The notes beneath the pieces were generated by a model, which saw only the letters and a list, made by a program, of their open reading frames with translations, made no database searches and was not told where the DNA came from. A stretch of 32,220 nucleotides of DNA, taken from NCBI GenBank assembly GCA_028820215.1, contig JAPPKD010000354.1:1-32220 (forward strand), read 5' to 3'. The stretch is from Spirochaetaceae bacterium (GTDB lineage: Bacteria; Spirochaetota; Spirochaetia; SZUA-6; Bin103). Made by a program: the position numbers and the translations under genes. Of the stretch, positions 1 to 9,346 are shown piece after piece. The stretch's first letter is position 1. Every line of letters begins with the position of its first letter.

Positions 1-1
1 A

Positions 2-961
2 CCGCAGCCTGCGCGCCGCCGCGCCGCCCGCGCGCCGCTGGTCACCCCGGCCGCGCGCCGTCTGGCGCGTGACCTGAGCGTCGATCTCGGCACCGTCGAG
101 GGGACCGGCGAGGGCGGACGCATCAGCAAGGACGACATCTACCGGGCGGCGGAGAACCCGGCGGCAGGGAACCAGGCGGCGTTGCCGGTATCCGCGCCGC
201 CGGCGCTCGACAAGGACGCGTTCGGCTTCCCGCTGACCGACGATCCGCTCACCCGGCCGGTGGACCTGCCGGCCGGGCAGCGGGTGGAGTTGACCATCCT
301 GCGCAAGACCATCGCCCGCAACATGGAGGTCAGCCGGAGGATACCCACGGCGATCGTCCATGACCTGGGCGAGGTCGACGACCTGGTCGAGTTGCGCGCG
401 AAGGCCAATCGCAACCGCACGACGCACCTCAGCTACCAGCCGTTCTTCATGAAGGCGCTCGCCACTGCCCTGCGTGAGGTCCCGGTCCTGAACGCCACCT
501 ACGACGCGGTTTCCCAGGAAGTGACCGTGTACCGCGAGGTCAACGTCGGCTTCGCGGTCAATACCGAAGCGGGCGTGCTGCTGCCGGTGATCCGCAACGT
601 CGACTCCAGCACGATCCTGACCCTCGACGGGCAGATGAAGCAGCTCGTCGCCGCGGCCCGCAACCGTTCGCTGGCGGCCGACGACCTGCGCGGCGGCACG
701 ATCGCCCTAACCAACTTCGGACCGTTCGGCGGCTTGTGGGCGGCGCCGATGATCTTCCCGCCGCAGGTCGCGATCCTGGGCATAGGCCGCATCCATCAGG
801 CGCCGCGCGTGGCTGCCGGAGGCGCGATCGAGGCGCGTGTGGTGTTGCCGGTGTCGCTCGCGTTCGACCATCGGGTGGTGGACGGCGTGCCGGCGGCTAC
901 CTTCGTGTCGCGCTTCCTGGAGCTCCTGTGCTCGCCGCAGGAGTTGATGGTATCGATGTAA
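2..961 (+). CDS. 2-oxo acid dehydrogenase E2 component (dihydrolipoamide acyltransferase), 5' truncated by window edge
   Basis: The frame is open from base 2, so the gene starts before the window. Residues about 14-50 (from VTPAARRLARDL to GRISKDDI) form a peripheral E3/E1 subunit-binding domain, followed by an Ala/Pro linker and the trimer-forming acyltransferase domain. The catalytic signature FDHRVVDG near the C-terminus carries the active-site His and Asp, and the protein stops about 30 residues later, as is normal for E2. The lipoyl domain must lie upstream. E2 transfers the acyl group from lipoamide to CoA in the cytoplasmic pyruvate or branched-chain dehydrogenase complex; the substrate cannot be told from this part. 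The biotin ligase gene follows after 10 bp, so they are probably co-transcribed. Confidence 0.93.
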   Translation, partial: PQPARRRAARAPLVTPAARRLARDLSVDLGTVEGTGEGGRISKDDIYRAAENPAAGNQAALPVSAPPALDKDAFGFPLTDDPLTRPVDLPAGQRVELTILRKTIARNMEVSRRIPTAIVHDLGEVDDLVELRAKANRNRTTHLSYQPFFMKALATALREVPVLNATYDAVSQEVTVYREVNVGFAVNTEAGVLLPVIRNVDSSTILTLDGQMKQLVAAARNRSLAADDLRGGTIALTNFGPFGGLWAAPMIFPPQVAILGIGRIHQAPRVAAGGAIEARVVLPVSLAFDHRVVDGVPAATFVSRFLELLCSPQELMVSM

Positions 962-971
962 GCCGGCCCAG

Positions 972-1745
972 GTGAGCACCCCACGGGCACGGGAACCGCG
1001 CTCGACGACCCCGTGGGGGGCTCCGATCCATCGGCTTGACCTCACCACGTCGACGATGGACGCGGCCGCCGGGCTGATCGCTGCGTGCCCGCCGCACGGA
1101 ACCGCCATCACCGCCGAGCGTCAGAGCGCCGGGCGCGGCCGCAATCCGGGGAGCCGCTGGCGGTCGCAGCGCGGGGCGAACCTGCTGCTGACGCTCATGC
1201 TGAGCCAGGACCGGACGGCGGCGGAGCCGTCCACGGTGCCGCTCCGCGTCGGCTGCGCGCTGGCCGAGGTGGCCGCTGCGCGGGGCCTGTCGCCGTCCAT
1301 CAAGTGGCCGAATGACCTGCTCGTCGGCGGGCGCAAGCTGGCGGGGGTGCTGTGCGCGGCCACTCGCGGATGGCTGCTGATCGGCGTCGGCATGAACGGC
1401 AACCAGCGGTCGTTTCCGCCGGATGCGGGGGACGCCACGTCGCTGGCGTTGTGCCTGGGCCGCAGCATCGACCGCGCACGGCTGGAGGGGGACGTGCTGG
1501 CGGCGATGCATCGCCTGCTGGATGCCGACGACTGGCTCGACCGGCTTCACGGGCGGCTCGCCGGGGTCGGGGGCCCCGCACGGGTCGAGCGGGACGGCGG
1601 TGCCATGACCGGCGTGCTGCTCGGAGTCGACCGGCACGGCGCGCTGCGCCTTGGTACCGGCGCCGGGCCAGGCCCGGTCAGACGCGTGGTGAGCGGCGCA
1701 CTCACGTTGGGAGCCGCGTTCGAGGGCCCCCGGACAGAAAATTGA
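972..1745 (+). CDS. birA: Biotin--[acetyl-CoA-carboxylase] ligase, BirA catalytic type without HTH domain
   Basis: 257 residues with a GTG start 10 bp after the E2 stop. The sequence has the biotin/lipoate ligase fold signature: a TSTMD element near residue 24, then GRGRNPGSRW with the biotinyl-AMP-binding GRGR loop, then KWPNDLLV with the conserved lysine, KLAGVL, and GVGMNGN in place of the usual GIGINVN. There is no N-terminal winged helix, so this is the monofunctional class that biotinylates the acetyl-CoA carboxylase carrier protein but does not act as a repressor. The C-terminal part resembles the SH3-like domain of BirA. Lipoate ligase is the main alternative, and the E2 neighbour makes it worth considering, but the KWPNDLL motif favours biotin. 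Confidence 0.88.
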   Translation: MSTPRAREPRSTTPWGAPIHRLDLTTSTMDAAAGLIAACPPHGTAITAERQSAGRGRNPGSRWRSQRGANLLLTLMLSQDRTAAEPSTVPLRVGCALAEVAAARGLSPSIKWPNDLLVGGRKLAGVLCAATRGWLLIGVGMNGNQRSFPPDAGDATSLALCLGRSIDRARLEGDVLAAMHRLLDADDWLDRLHGRLAGVGGPARVERDGGAMTGVLLGVDRHGALRLGTGAGPGPVRRVVSGALTLGAAFEGPRTEN

Positions 1746-1754
1746 CCACAGATG

Positions 1755-1782
1755 TTGGCGCTGGCGGCCGGAGTTGTTATCT
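1755..1782 (+). promoter_or_regulatory. Possible groEL promoter
   Basis: TTGGCG (1755-1760) and TTATCT (1777-1782) are separated by 16 bp, about 45 bp before the groEL start. The match to a housekeeping promoter is modest. No CIRCE inverted repeat (TTAGCACTC-N9-GAGTGCTAA) is visible in the 83 bp gap, so HrcA control is not supported here. Confidence 0.3.
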
Positions 1783-1825
1783 TGGCGTCAACTATCCCAA
1801 ATCACATAACTCTTCAAAAGGGTGA

Positions 1826-3478
<1,653 letters not shown>

Positions 3479-3561
3479 GCCGGCAGGGCTACCAAGAGGC
3501 AGGATTGCTGAAAGGCAGGATTTCCACATCAGAACGCCGGGAACGTCCGATCGTTCTGAAG

Positions 3562-3596
3562 AGGCCTCGCGTCCGCGCTGTGCGGGCGTGAGGCCT
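3562..3596 (+). terminator. Strong hairpin downstream of groEL, likely transcription terminator
   Basis: A 15-bp stem (AGGCCTCGCGTCCGC pairing with GCGGGCGTGAGGCCT, with two G-U pairs) closes a 5-nt loop about 85 bp after the groEL stop. It is followed by a weak T-containing stretch (gtctcgtct) rather than a clean U-tract. A smaller hairpin (GAACG/CGTTC, 3541-3556) precedes it. Confidence 0.7.
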
Positions 3597-3610
3597 GTCT
3601 CGTCTGCGTC

Positions 3611-3940
3611 ATGAAGCTGTTGGCACGAAAACGGAACCCGCGCGGGCTCTCGCGTGCGGACTTCATGTTCACCATCGGCTACCGGGGCAGCGTGGCCATC
3701 GTCGACCGCGCCGCGCGGCGCCGCGGTGCGCGGCTGTCCGGCGAACGGCTGCTCGAACGCGGGCTGTACAAGGCGGCGCTGTGTGCTGCGGAATTCGATG
3801 GAGACGCCGCGGCTCAGGAGGCCGTGCTGAGCTCCTACAACGCAAAGGCGGTCGCTCCGGTGACCGGTGTGGACCAGCTTCGTGCCCGGTTCGGCGTGTT
3901 CGGCGTGCCCGACTCCGTGACGGGCGTCGAGCGGGTTTGA
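3611..3940 (+). CDS. Conserved-looking hypothetical protein upstream of yajC
   Basis: 109 residues starting at an ATG 15 bp after the groEL terminator hairpin. I do not recognise a named domain. The N-terminus is basic; then comes a segment DFMFTIGYRGSVAIVD, a region GERLLERGLYKAALCAAEFD, and a C-terminus FGVFGVPDSVTGVERV. There is no signal peptide or membrane segment. Codon use and G+C match the neighbours and no competing frame looks better, so it is probably a real gene. Alternating hydrophobic strands suggest a small alpha/beta cytoplasmic protein. It is not obviously in the yajC transcription unit, since 188 bp and a possible promoter separate them. Confidence 0.68.
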   Translation: MKLLARKRNPRGLSRADFMFTIGYRGSVAIVDRAARRRGARLSGERLLERGLYKAALCAAEFDGDAAAQEAVLSSYNAKAVAPVTGVDQLRARFGVFGVPDSVTGVERV

Positions 3941-3946
3941 CCATCG

Positions 3947-3991
3947 GGCTCGGAGGATGGGTGGCTCGGAGATGGGTGGCTCGGAATGGGC
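3947..3991 (+). repeat. 15-bp tandem repeat, two full copies plus partial copies
   Basis: ATGGGTGGCTCGGAG (3957-3971) is followed directly by ATGGGTGGCTCGGAA (3972-3986). A partial copy precedes it (GGCTCGGAGG, 3947-3956) and another follows (ATGGG). It lies in the non-coding gap between the hypothetical gene and yajC. Confidence 0.8.
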
Positions 3992-4018
3992 AGGTCGACC
4001 GGCGGGTGGCCGCCGCGG

Positions 4019-4047
4019 TTGTGCCGGCGCCCTCGGCGTGATAGCTT
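4019..4047 (+). promoter_or_regulatory. Possible promoter of the yajC-secD-secF operon
   Basis: TTGTGC (4019-4024) and TAGCTT (4042-4047) lie 17 bp apart, about 80 bp upstream of yajC. Both hexamers are imperfect matches to the housekeeping consensus, so this is tentative. Confidence 0.3.
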
Positions 4048-4128
4048 CCGGCGTCGGTGAGCGACGGTCACTCCCGGCTTGCCGACGGCCGTTAGGAAAC
4101 CAAACGGAGCTCTAAGGAAACTCGCTGC

Positions 4129-4416
4129 ATGCAACCCAACGACCCGATTATCGGGCTGATTCTGCCGTTCGCCGCCATCTTTCTGATCTTCTACTTCCTG
4201 GTGCTGCGCCCGCAGAGCAAGAAGCGCAAGGAGACCAAGGTGTACCTGGAAAGCCTGAAGAAGGGCGACAAGGTGGTTACGATCGGCGGCATGCACGGGG
4301 TGATTACCGCCATCCGCGAGGATTCCGGAACGCTGACGCTGAAGGTGGACGACGATACGAAGATCGAATTCGACAAAGCGGCCGTCCGGTCACCGGACAA
4401 CACCGATTCCAGGTAG
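4129..4416 (+). CDS. yajC: Sec translocase accessory subunit YajC
   Basis: 95 residues with one N-terminal transmembrane helix (about residues 6-26, rich in Ile/Leu/Phe) followed directly by LRPQSKKRKE, the characteristic RPQxKr junction of YajC. After it come LKKGDKVVTIGGMHGVI and a small beta-rich cytoplasmic domain. YajC associates with SecDF and the SecYEG translocon in the inner membrane. secD starts 48 bp downstream and secF overlaps secD, giving the standard yajC-secD-secF operon. An AAGGA sequence about 12 bp upstream may serve as the ribosome binding site. Confidence 0.95.
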   Translation: MQPNDPIIGLILPFAAIFLIFYFLVLRPQSKKRKETKVYLESLKKGDKVVTIGGMHGVITAIREDSGTLTLKVDDDTKIEFDKAAVRSPDNTDSR

Positions 4417-4464
4417 CACCGCCGGACGTTTTCCGGCGCTCTCTCCCACGGTAACGCTGAACTG

Positions 4465-6204
4465 ATGAGCAAACGCCTTCGTCTCGGGATCATCCTGGTG
4501 TTCGTCGGGATCGCCGTGGCCTTCCTGATGCCGACCATCCGCTGGCACGTGCTCCTCCCGGAAGACGAGCGGCAACTTGCCACCTCGTCGCGCGAGCAGA
4601 TCCGCATCGTGTCGCAGCAACGGGCCGGCGCCGACCTGCAGCGGCTGCTGACGCTCGTCGACGCCGATCCCGGATCATCGGTACCGGAGGACCTGGGCTT
4701 CCTGCGCGGCCCCGCGCGGGATCAGTACCGGTTCGAAGGGCGGTCGGTGCCGTCTCCGTGGACGGTGCAGGCGCTCCTCGACGGTTTCGGAAGCCAGGCG
4801 ACGCTGCTGGGCGCACTGGAGTCCGATCACCGCCAGCGGTTGCTGGACCTCAAGGAGTTGACGACCCGCAGCCTGCAGCTCGGACTGGACCTGCAGGGCG
4901 GCATGTACGTGCTGATCGAGCCGGATTTCGAGGAGCTGGCGAACGAGCTGGGACCGCTCAGCGACGCCGACCGAAGGGATGCGCTCGACCGCGCCCTGGA
5001 GATACTCCTCAACCGCGTCGACCAGTTCGGACTGACCGAACCTTCGATCAACCGGGTGGCCGACGACCGGATCGTCGTCGAGCTGCCCGGCGCCCCGGAT
5101 CCCGAACGGATGCGCAACTTCATCGTCGGCAAGGGCCGGCTGGGATTCCATCTGGTGGACCCGGACGGCCAGGCCGCGTTCGACGAGTACCAGCGCGCCA
5201 ATCCGGGGAATTTCCTGGGCGCGGGCGGCGGCCTGCGCGATCCCGGCGTGTTGCCGGCGGGCACCGTGCTGCGCGGTGTCTACGAGAAGGACACCTACGG
5301 GGTGGATCAGCTCCTCGGCTACGCGGTCATCAAGGAGCAGGAAGGGCTGTCGGGGGAATTCATCAACGACTCGCGGGTGGACCGCGATCCCCTCACCGGC
5401 CGCCCGGAGGTGTTGTTCTTCCTGAGCCCGGAAGGGGGCGACATCTTCTTCAACCTGACCCAGGAGAACGTGGGCGAGATCCTGGCGGTGGTGCTCGACG
5501 ATCGCGTCAAGGCGCGCGCGCAGATATCCCAGGCGATTCGCCAGCAGGTGCGGGTCACCGGATTCACCCAGGGCGAGGCGGAAGACCTGGCGCTGGTGCT
5601 GCGTACGGGCTCGCTGCCGGTGCCGCTCGACATCGTCAGCCAGCAGCAGATCGGCGCGGGCCTGGGCGAAGACGCCATCCGCGCCAGTCTGCGGGCAGTC
5701 GCGGTGGGGGCCGTGCTGGTATTCCTGTTCATGGCGGTCTATTACCACGGCGCGGGATTGATCGCCGACCTGGTGCTCGCGCTCAACCTGTTCTTCGTCG
5801 TGTCGATCCTGTCGGTGCTGGGCTTCACGCTGACCCTGCCCAGCATCGCCGGCGTGATCCTGACGGTGGGCATGGCGGTGGACGCCAACGTGATCATCTT
5901 CGAGCGCATCAAGGAGGAGTTGCGTGCGGGCAAGTCGCCTGCCGCCGCGGTGCGAGCGGGCTTCGCCAAGGCATTCCGCGCGGTGCTGGACGCCAACATC
6001 ACCACCTTCATCGCCGCGGTGGTCCTGTCGCAGATCGGCAGCGGCCCGATCCAGGGCTTCGCCGTGACCTTGTCGGTGGGCATCCTGTCCTCGATGTTCA
6101 CGGCCCTGGTGGTGTCGCGGCTGATCTTCGACTTCATGATCGAGGTGCTGCGCGTGGAGCGCCTGAGCCTCGGCTGGGCCGGCGCGCGACGGAGCACGGC
6201 GTGA
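4465..6204 (+). CDS. secD: Protein translocase subunit SecD
   Basis: 579 residues. An N-terminal membrane helix (about residues 8-25) is followed by a large periplasmic region that contains LGLDLQGGMY (about residue 139), the hallmark of SecD P1. A cluster of transmembrane helices then runs through the C-terminal third, with TVGMAVDANVIIFERIKEE, which carries the conserved Asp used in proton transfer. SecDF uses the proton gradient to pull preproteins through SecYEG at the periplasmic side. The stop overlaps the secF start as GTGA, so translation is likely coupled. Confidence 0.96.
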   Translation: MSKRLRLGIILVFVGIAVAFLMPTIRWHVLLPEDERQLATSSREQIRIVSQQRAGADLQRLLTLVDADPGSSVPEDLGFLRGPARDQYRFEGRSVPSPWTVQALLDGFGSQATLLGALESDHRQRLLDLKELTTRSLQLGLDLQGGMYVLIEPDFEELANELGPLSDADRRDALDRALEILLNRVDQFGLTEPSINRVADDRIVVELPGAPDPERMRNFIVGKGRLGFHLVDPDGQAAFDEYQRANPGNFLGAGGGLRDPGVLPAGTVLRGVYEKDTYGVDQLLGYAVIKEQEGLSGEFINDSRVDRDPLTGRPEVLFFLSPEGGDIFFNLTQENVGEILAVVLDDRVKARAQISQAIRQQVRVTGFTQGEAEDLALVLRTGSLPVPLDIVSQQQIGAGLGEDAIRASLRAVAVGAVLVFLFMAVYYHGAGLIADLVLALNLFFVVSILSVLGFTLTLPSIAGVILTVGMAVDANVIIFERIKEELRAGKSPAAAVRAGFAKAFRAVLDANITTFIAAVVLSQIGSGPIQGFAVTLSVGILSSMFTALVVSRLIFDFMIEVLRVERLSLGWAGARRSTA

Positions 6205-7571
6205 TACGCGCGACGATCGAGTTCACCCGCCTCCGGGTGCCGATGATGATCCTGTCGCTCGTGGTCATCGTGGCCGGACTGGCGGTCACCGTTCAGCGCG
6301 GCTTCAATCTCTCGGTCGACTTGGCGGGCGGCCTGTCGCAGCAGATCCAGATCGCTCGTCCGGCGCTGATCGTGGAGCTCCAGGAGGGGACGGAGCTGGA
6401 GGTCGTGGTGCAGCAAACCACCGACCGGGTCCTCGTCCGCACCACCGACGTGCTCGGACAGACGCCTCTGGCCTTCGCCGACTACCCGTCGCTCGGGGAG
6501 ATGGCCGACGCGTTCGCCGCGATATCGGGCGTCACGGCCGCCACGGCGCTGGAGCCGGGACTGGCCTCCGACGAACTCCTTGCCGAGAGCCCGCGGCCGC
6601 AGGACGGCCGCCTGGTTCTGCACGCGGGGGCGGACGGCGACGAGCCGCTGTCGATCGACGTGGTGCGCGACGCGCTCTCCTCCCTGGAGAAGTTCCAGAT
6701 CAAGACCATCGGGGCGCTGGCCGACCAGCAGTTCGTGATCCGCGTGGAGGTAGCGTCGGACGACGATACGGAGTTGCAGGCGGTCCAGGAGCGGGTGCGG
6801 GCTCTGCTGGCAGACGAGTTCGGCGATGACAGCCTGATCGTCCGGTCCACCGATTTCGTCGGCAGGAGGTTCTCGCAGATCCTCAGCCAGCAGGCGGTGT
6901 GGCTGGTCGTGGTCGCGTTGCTGCTCATCATGGTGTACGTCGGCTTCCGCTTTCGCCCGGAGTACTCGGTCGCCGCGCTGGTGGCCGTCGCCCATGACGT
7001 GCTGGTGATGATCGGCGTTCTCGGCACCTTCCAGCTCGAGGTCTCCACCGCCACGATTGCGGCCCTGCTGACCATCGTCGGGTACTCCCTGAACGACACC
7101 ATCGTCATCTTCGACCGCGTTCGCGAGAACGTGTCGCTCATGCGCGACGCCGGCCTGCGCCGGGTGATCGACACGAGCATCACGCAGTCCCTGTCGCGCA
7201 CCCTCATCACCTCCCTGACGACCCTGCTGGCCGTGGTCGCCATCTACGTCTTTGCGACCGGGCCGATCCAGACATTCGCCCTGGCCGTGATCATCGGCGT
7301 GATCGTCGGCACCTACTCCTCGATGTACATCGCGTCGCCGATCGTTCTGCTGCTGCAGCGCGGCCGGCGGCCGGCGGCCGGCGGTCGCGCCTCTTCCGCC
7401 TCAGCGCGGCCGAAGCCGGACGAGCCAGGTCCGGAGCAGGGAAGGGCGCCCGCCGCGACCGCGGCGGCCACGGCAACCGATGCTCCGCCCCCCGCGGCTT
7501 CACCTCGGCCCTCGGGCCCGCGGGTGCAGCCGGTCAGCAAGCGGCGCAACAAGAAGCGCAAGGGCAAGTAG
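6201..7571 (+). CDS. secF: Protein translocase subunit SecF with extended periplasmic region and basic tail
   Basis: 456 residues from a GTG that overlaps the secD stop; family members are usually near 300. The first helix spans about residues 13-31 and is followed by VDLAGG, matching the conserved VDFxGG. The periplasmic part is unusually long (to about residue 225). The membrane domain has TIVGYSLNDTIVIFDRVREN, the SecF signature. After the last helix (about residue 385) there is a tail of about 70 residues, rich in Ala/Pro and ending KRRNKKRKGK. The tail is not part of the core family. It may contact ribosomes or lipids, by analogy with basic tails of some YidC proteins (inference). Confidence 0.94.
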   Translation: MIRATIEFTRLRVPMMILSLVVIVAGLAVTVQRGFNLSVDLAGGLSQQIQIARPALIVELQEGTELEVVVQQTTDRVLVRTTDVLGQTPLAFADYPSLGEMADAFAAISGVTAATALEPGLASDELLAESPRPQDGRLVLHAGADGDEPLSIDVVRDALSSLEKFQIKTIGALADQQFVIRVEVASDDDTELQAVQERVRALLADEFGDDSLIVRSTDFVGRRFSQILSQQAVWLVVVALLLIMVYVGFRFRPEYSVAALVAVAHDVLVMIGVLGTFQLEVSTATIAALLTIVGYSLNDTIVIFDRVRENVSLMRDAGLRRVIDTSITQSLSRTLITSLTTLLAVVAIYVFATGPIQTFALAVIIGVIVGTYSSMYIASPIVLLLQRGRRPAAGGRASSASARPKPDEPGPEQGRAPAATAAATATDAPPPAASPRPSGPRVQPVSKRRNKKRKGK

Positions 7572-7588
7572 CTCGGAAGCTCAGCCGC

Positions 7589-8929
7589 TCAGGGCTTCGA
7601 ATGCCGGGCCGCGCGGGTGAGCAGGACGAGCTTTTCCACGGCCGACGCCACCAGCACGCCGGCGAGTGCGAGTTCCAGCAGGGTGCGCAGCACGGGCAGC
7701 ATCCCCGCCGAAATCATCCCCGCCGAAAGCACCGCCGGTGCCGCGAGCGCGGCGGCCAGCTCCGCCGCCAGCAGCACCATGCCGGCCGCAATCGACGCCT
7801 TTCCCAGTCGGGTAGCCGACGGCAGCGGCCGCCCTGCCCACACCATCCAGGAGACCGCGACGGACTGTATGGTGAGCCGCGCGACCAGCACCGCGAACAC
7901 CCACGGTGTGCCGAGGCCGAAGATCAACAACAGGATCGCCGCCGTTCCCAGCAGCAGGTAGTCGGTTGACGAGTCCAGGTAGGAGCCGATGCGCGTCACC
8001 TGGCCCCTGCGCCGCGCCAGCGCGCCGTCGGCCAGGTCGGTCAGCAGCACGACCGACAGCAGCGCGATCACCGGCCACACCGGAGCGGTCCCGTCGGCCG
8101 CGGCAATGATGAGCAGGACCACGGTGGGGATCGAGGTCAGCCGCGCGAGCGTGAGCACGTTCGAGGGGTTGATTCTCGACAGCACCGGCCCGTCGACGAG
8201 CGTGAAGTCGCAGCGGCGCTTCAGGAGCAGGAAGATCAGCGCGGCGGCCACCACCGTGTGCAGCAGGGCGTACGGGATCACGCCGGCGGTCACGCCGAGG
8301 TCGGCGGCAACCGCCACGATCGCCATCTGCAGAAGCCACAGGCTCAGGCACGTCGCGATGATGCTGAGCGTGAGTCCGTCCCAACCGCGGCGCGTCCCGA
8401 TCGGATCGACGTACCAGTACAGGGACACGATCGAAAGGACCGCCGCGGCGCCAACCAGCGGCACCGCCACGCTGCGCGCGTGCTCGGGCTCGACCAGCAG
8501 CACCAGCAGCACCACGATCGCCGCGCCGGCCTGCAGGACGGTCTTGAGCTTGCCGACCGGCCGCGCTCCGGCGTCGATTCGCAGGCGCAGCAGTACCGGC
8601 CGGACGAGTCCGTGCATCGCCGCTTCGCGAGCCGCGATCAGCGCCGGCACCCACGGCGGGAGCACCCCGCGAATCCCCAGGCCCACGAAGATCGCCACGA
8701 ACACCATCGCATCGGTGAGGGCGTCGGCCACCTTGCCGAACCTCGAAACGACGGCGAAGCGCCGCGCGACCGCGCCATCGAGATAGTCGGTCACCACGGC
8801 GACGCCCGTAAGGACCAGCGCCAGGCCGGCCCCGCCACCGACATCGCCGGCAAGCGCGATCAGGATCAGCGGTGCCAAGGCGCCCCTGCTCAGGGTCAGC
8901 GCGTTGGCGGTGGTGCGGGCGATGTCCAT
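7589..8929 (-). CDS. Tandem-domain CDP-alcohol phosphotransferase membrane protein (PgsA-like fusion)
   Basis: 446 residues with many hydrophobic helices and two complete CDP-alcohol phosphotransferase signatures, D-x2-D-G-x2-A-R-x8-G-x3-D-x3-D. The first uses D48, D51, G52, R56, G65, D69 and D73; the second uses D298, D301, G302, R306, G315, D319 and D323. The N-terminal half also has NALTLSR and GKLKTVLQ, typical of phosphatidylglycerophosphate synthase. The C-terminal half has NVLTLARL. Enzymes of this family transfer a phosphoalcohol to or from CDP-activated lipids in the membrane. The natural dimer may be mimicked by one chain, or the two halves may use different alcohols. It converges with secF, 17 bp apart. 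The substrate is not assignable. Confidence 0.87.
   Translation of the reverse strand: MDIARTTANALTLSRGALAPLILIALAGDVGGGAGLALVLTGVAVVTDYLDGAVARRFAVVSRFGKVADALTDAMVFVAIFVGLGIRGVLPPWVPALIAAREAAMHGLVRPVLLRLRIDAGARPVGKLKTVLQAGAAIVVLLVLLVEPEHARSVAVPLVGAAAVLSIVSLYWYVDPIGTRRGWDGLTLSIIATCLSLWLLQMAIVAVAADLGVTAGVIPYALLHTVVAAALIFLLLKRRCDFTLVDGPVLSRINPSNVLTLARLTSIPTVVLLIIAAADGTAPVWPVIALLSVVLLTDLADGALARRRGQVTRIGSYLDSSTDYLLLGTAAILLLIFGLGTPWVFAVLVARLTIQSVAVSWMVWAGRPLPSATRLGKASIAAGMVLLAAELAAALAAPAVLSAGMISAGMLPVLRTLLELALAGVLVASAVEKLVLLTRAARHSKP
7701..7730 (+). repeat. 15-bp in-frame duplication inside the CDP-alcohol phosphotransferase gene
   Basis: ATCCCCGCCGAAATC and ATCCCCGCCGAAAGC lie head to tail. On the coding (minus) strand they encode the repeated peptide LSAGM-ISAGM near the C-terminus (residues 401-410), outside both catalytic motifs. 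Confidence 0.75.
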
Positions 8930-8965
8930 GGGTGGTGTCGGAGGTGATTATGGTCCGGTGGTGGT

Positions 8966-8994
8966 CCCACACGCACGTCGATCTGAGGTATCAT
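8966..8994 (+). promoter_or_regulatory. Possible promoter of tRNA-Ile
   Basis: TATCAT (8989-8994) lies 18 bp before the mature tRNA 5' end, with a poor -35 candidate about 17 bp upstream. The AT-rich patch is conspicuous in this GC-rich gap between divergent genes. Confidence 0.3.
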
Positions 8995-9011
8995 GTAACA
9001 GTCGAGAGTCG

Positions 9012-9085
<74 letters not shown>

Positions 9086-9157
9086 GGATGACTTTGAACC
9101 CGCTCGGCCGCCGGTTGCGTGCTGCCGGCGCGGCGGGCGATTGACCGGGGGTGCGCG

Positions 9158-9343
9158 GTGTCCAAAACATACGTCGAGACCTCGTCCGACCTGTTGGCCG
9201 GGATCGACCGCATGGTCAAGGACGGCTTCTATCACGACCGCACCGAGGCGGTGAACGATGCCATTCAGCAACTGCTGAAGGCGTACAAGCTGTCGAAGCT
9301 GCACATGAAGGACGAGCGGCGTACGGAAGGAGCCGTCCTCTGA
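9158..9343 (+). CDS. Small ribbon-helix-helix (CopG/Arc-like) protein
   Basis: 61 residues from GTG 9158, chosen because a GGGGG purine run lies about 7 bp upstream and because the fold starts there; an upstream GTG (9119) would add 13 unrelated residues. The sequence SKTYVETSSDLLAGIDRMV followed by RTEAVNDAIQQLLKAYKL fits a beta strand and two helices with the RT/S-x-A helix-turn typical of ribbon-helix-helix DNA binders. No toxin partner follows: the next gene is pcm, starting 3 bp after the stop. It may be an orphan antitoxin-like regulator or a small dimeric DNA-binding protein. The target is unknown. Confidence 0.72.
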   Translation: MSKTYVETSSDLLAGIDRMVKDGFYHDRTEAVNDAIQQLLKAYKLSKLHMKDERRTEGAVL

Positions 9344-9346
9344 CGG

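Noticed and set aside
4758..6200. Long plus-strand frame upstream of secF, continuous with it
   Set aside because: The part before 6201 is an out-of-frame reading of secD; secF proper starts at the GTG at 6201.
7581..8972. Overlapping minus-strand frame of 463 codons
   Set aside because: Its product is Arg/Gly-rich with no hydrophobic helices; the overlapping frame at 7589-8929 encodes two complete enzyme signatures.
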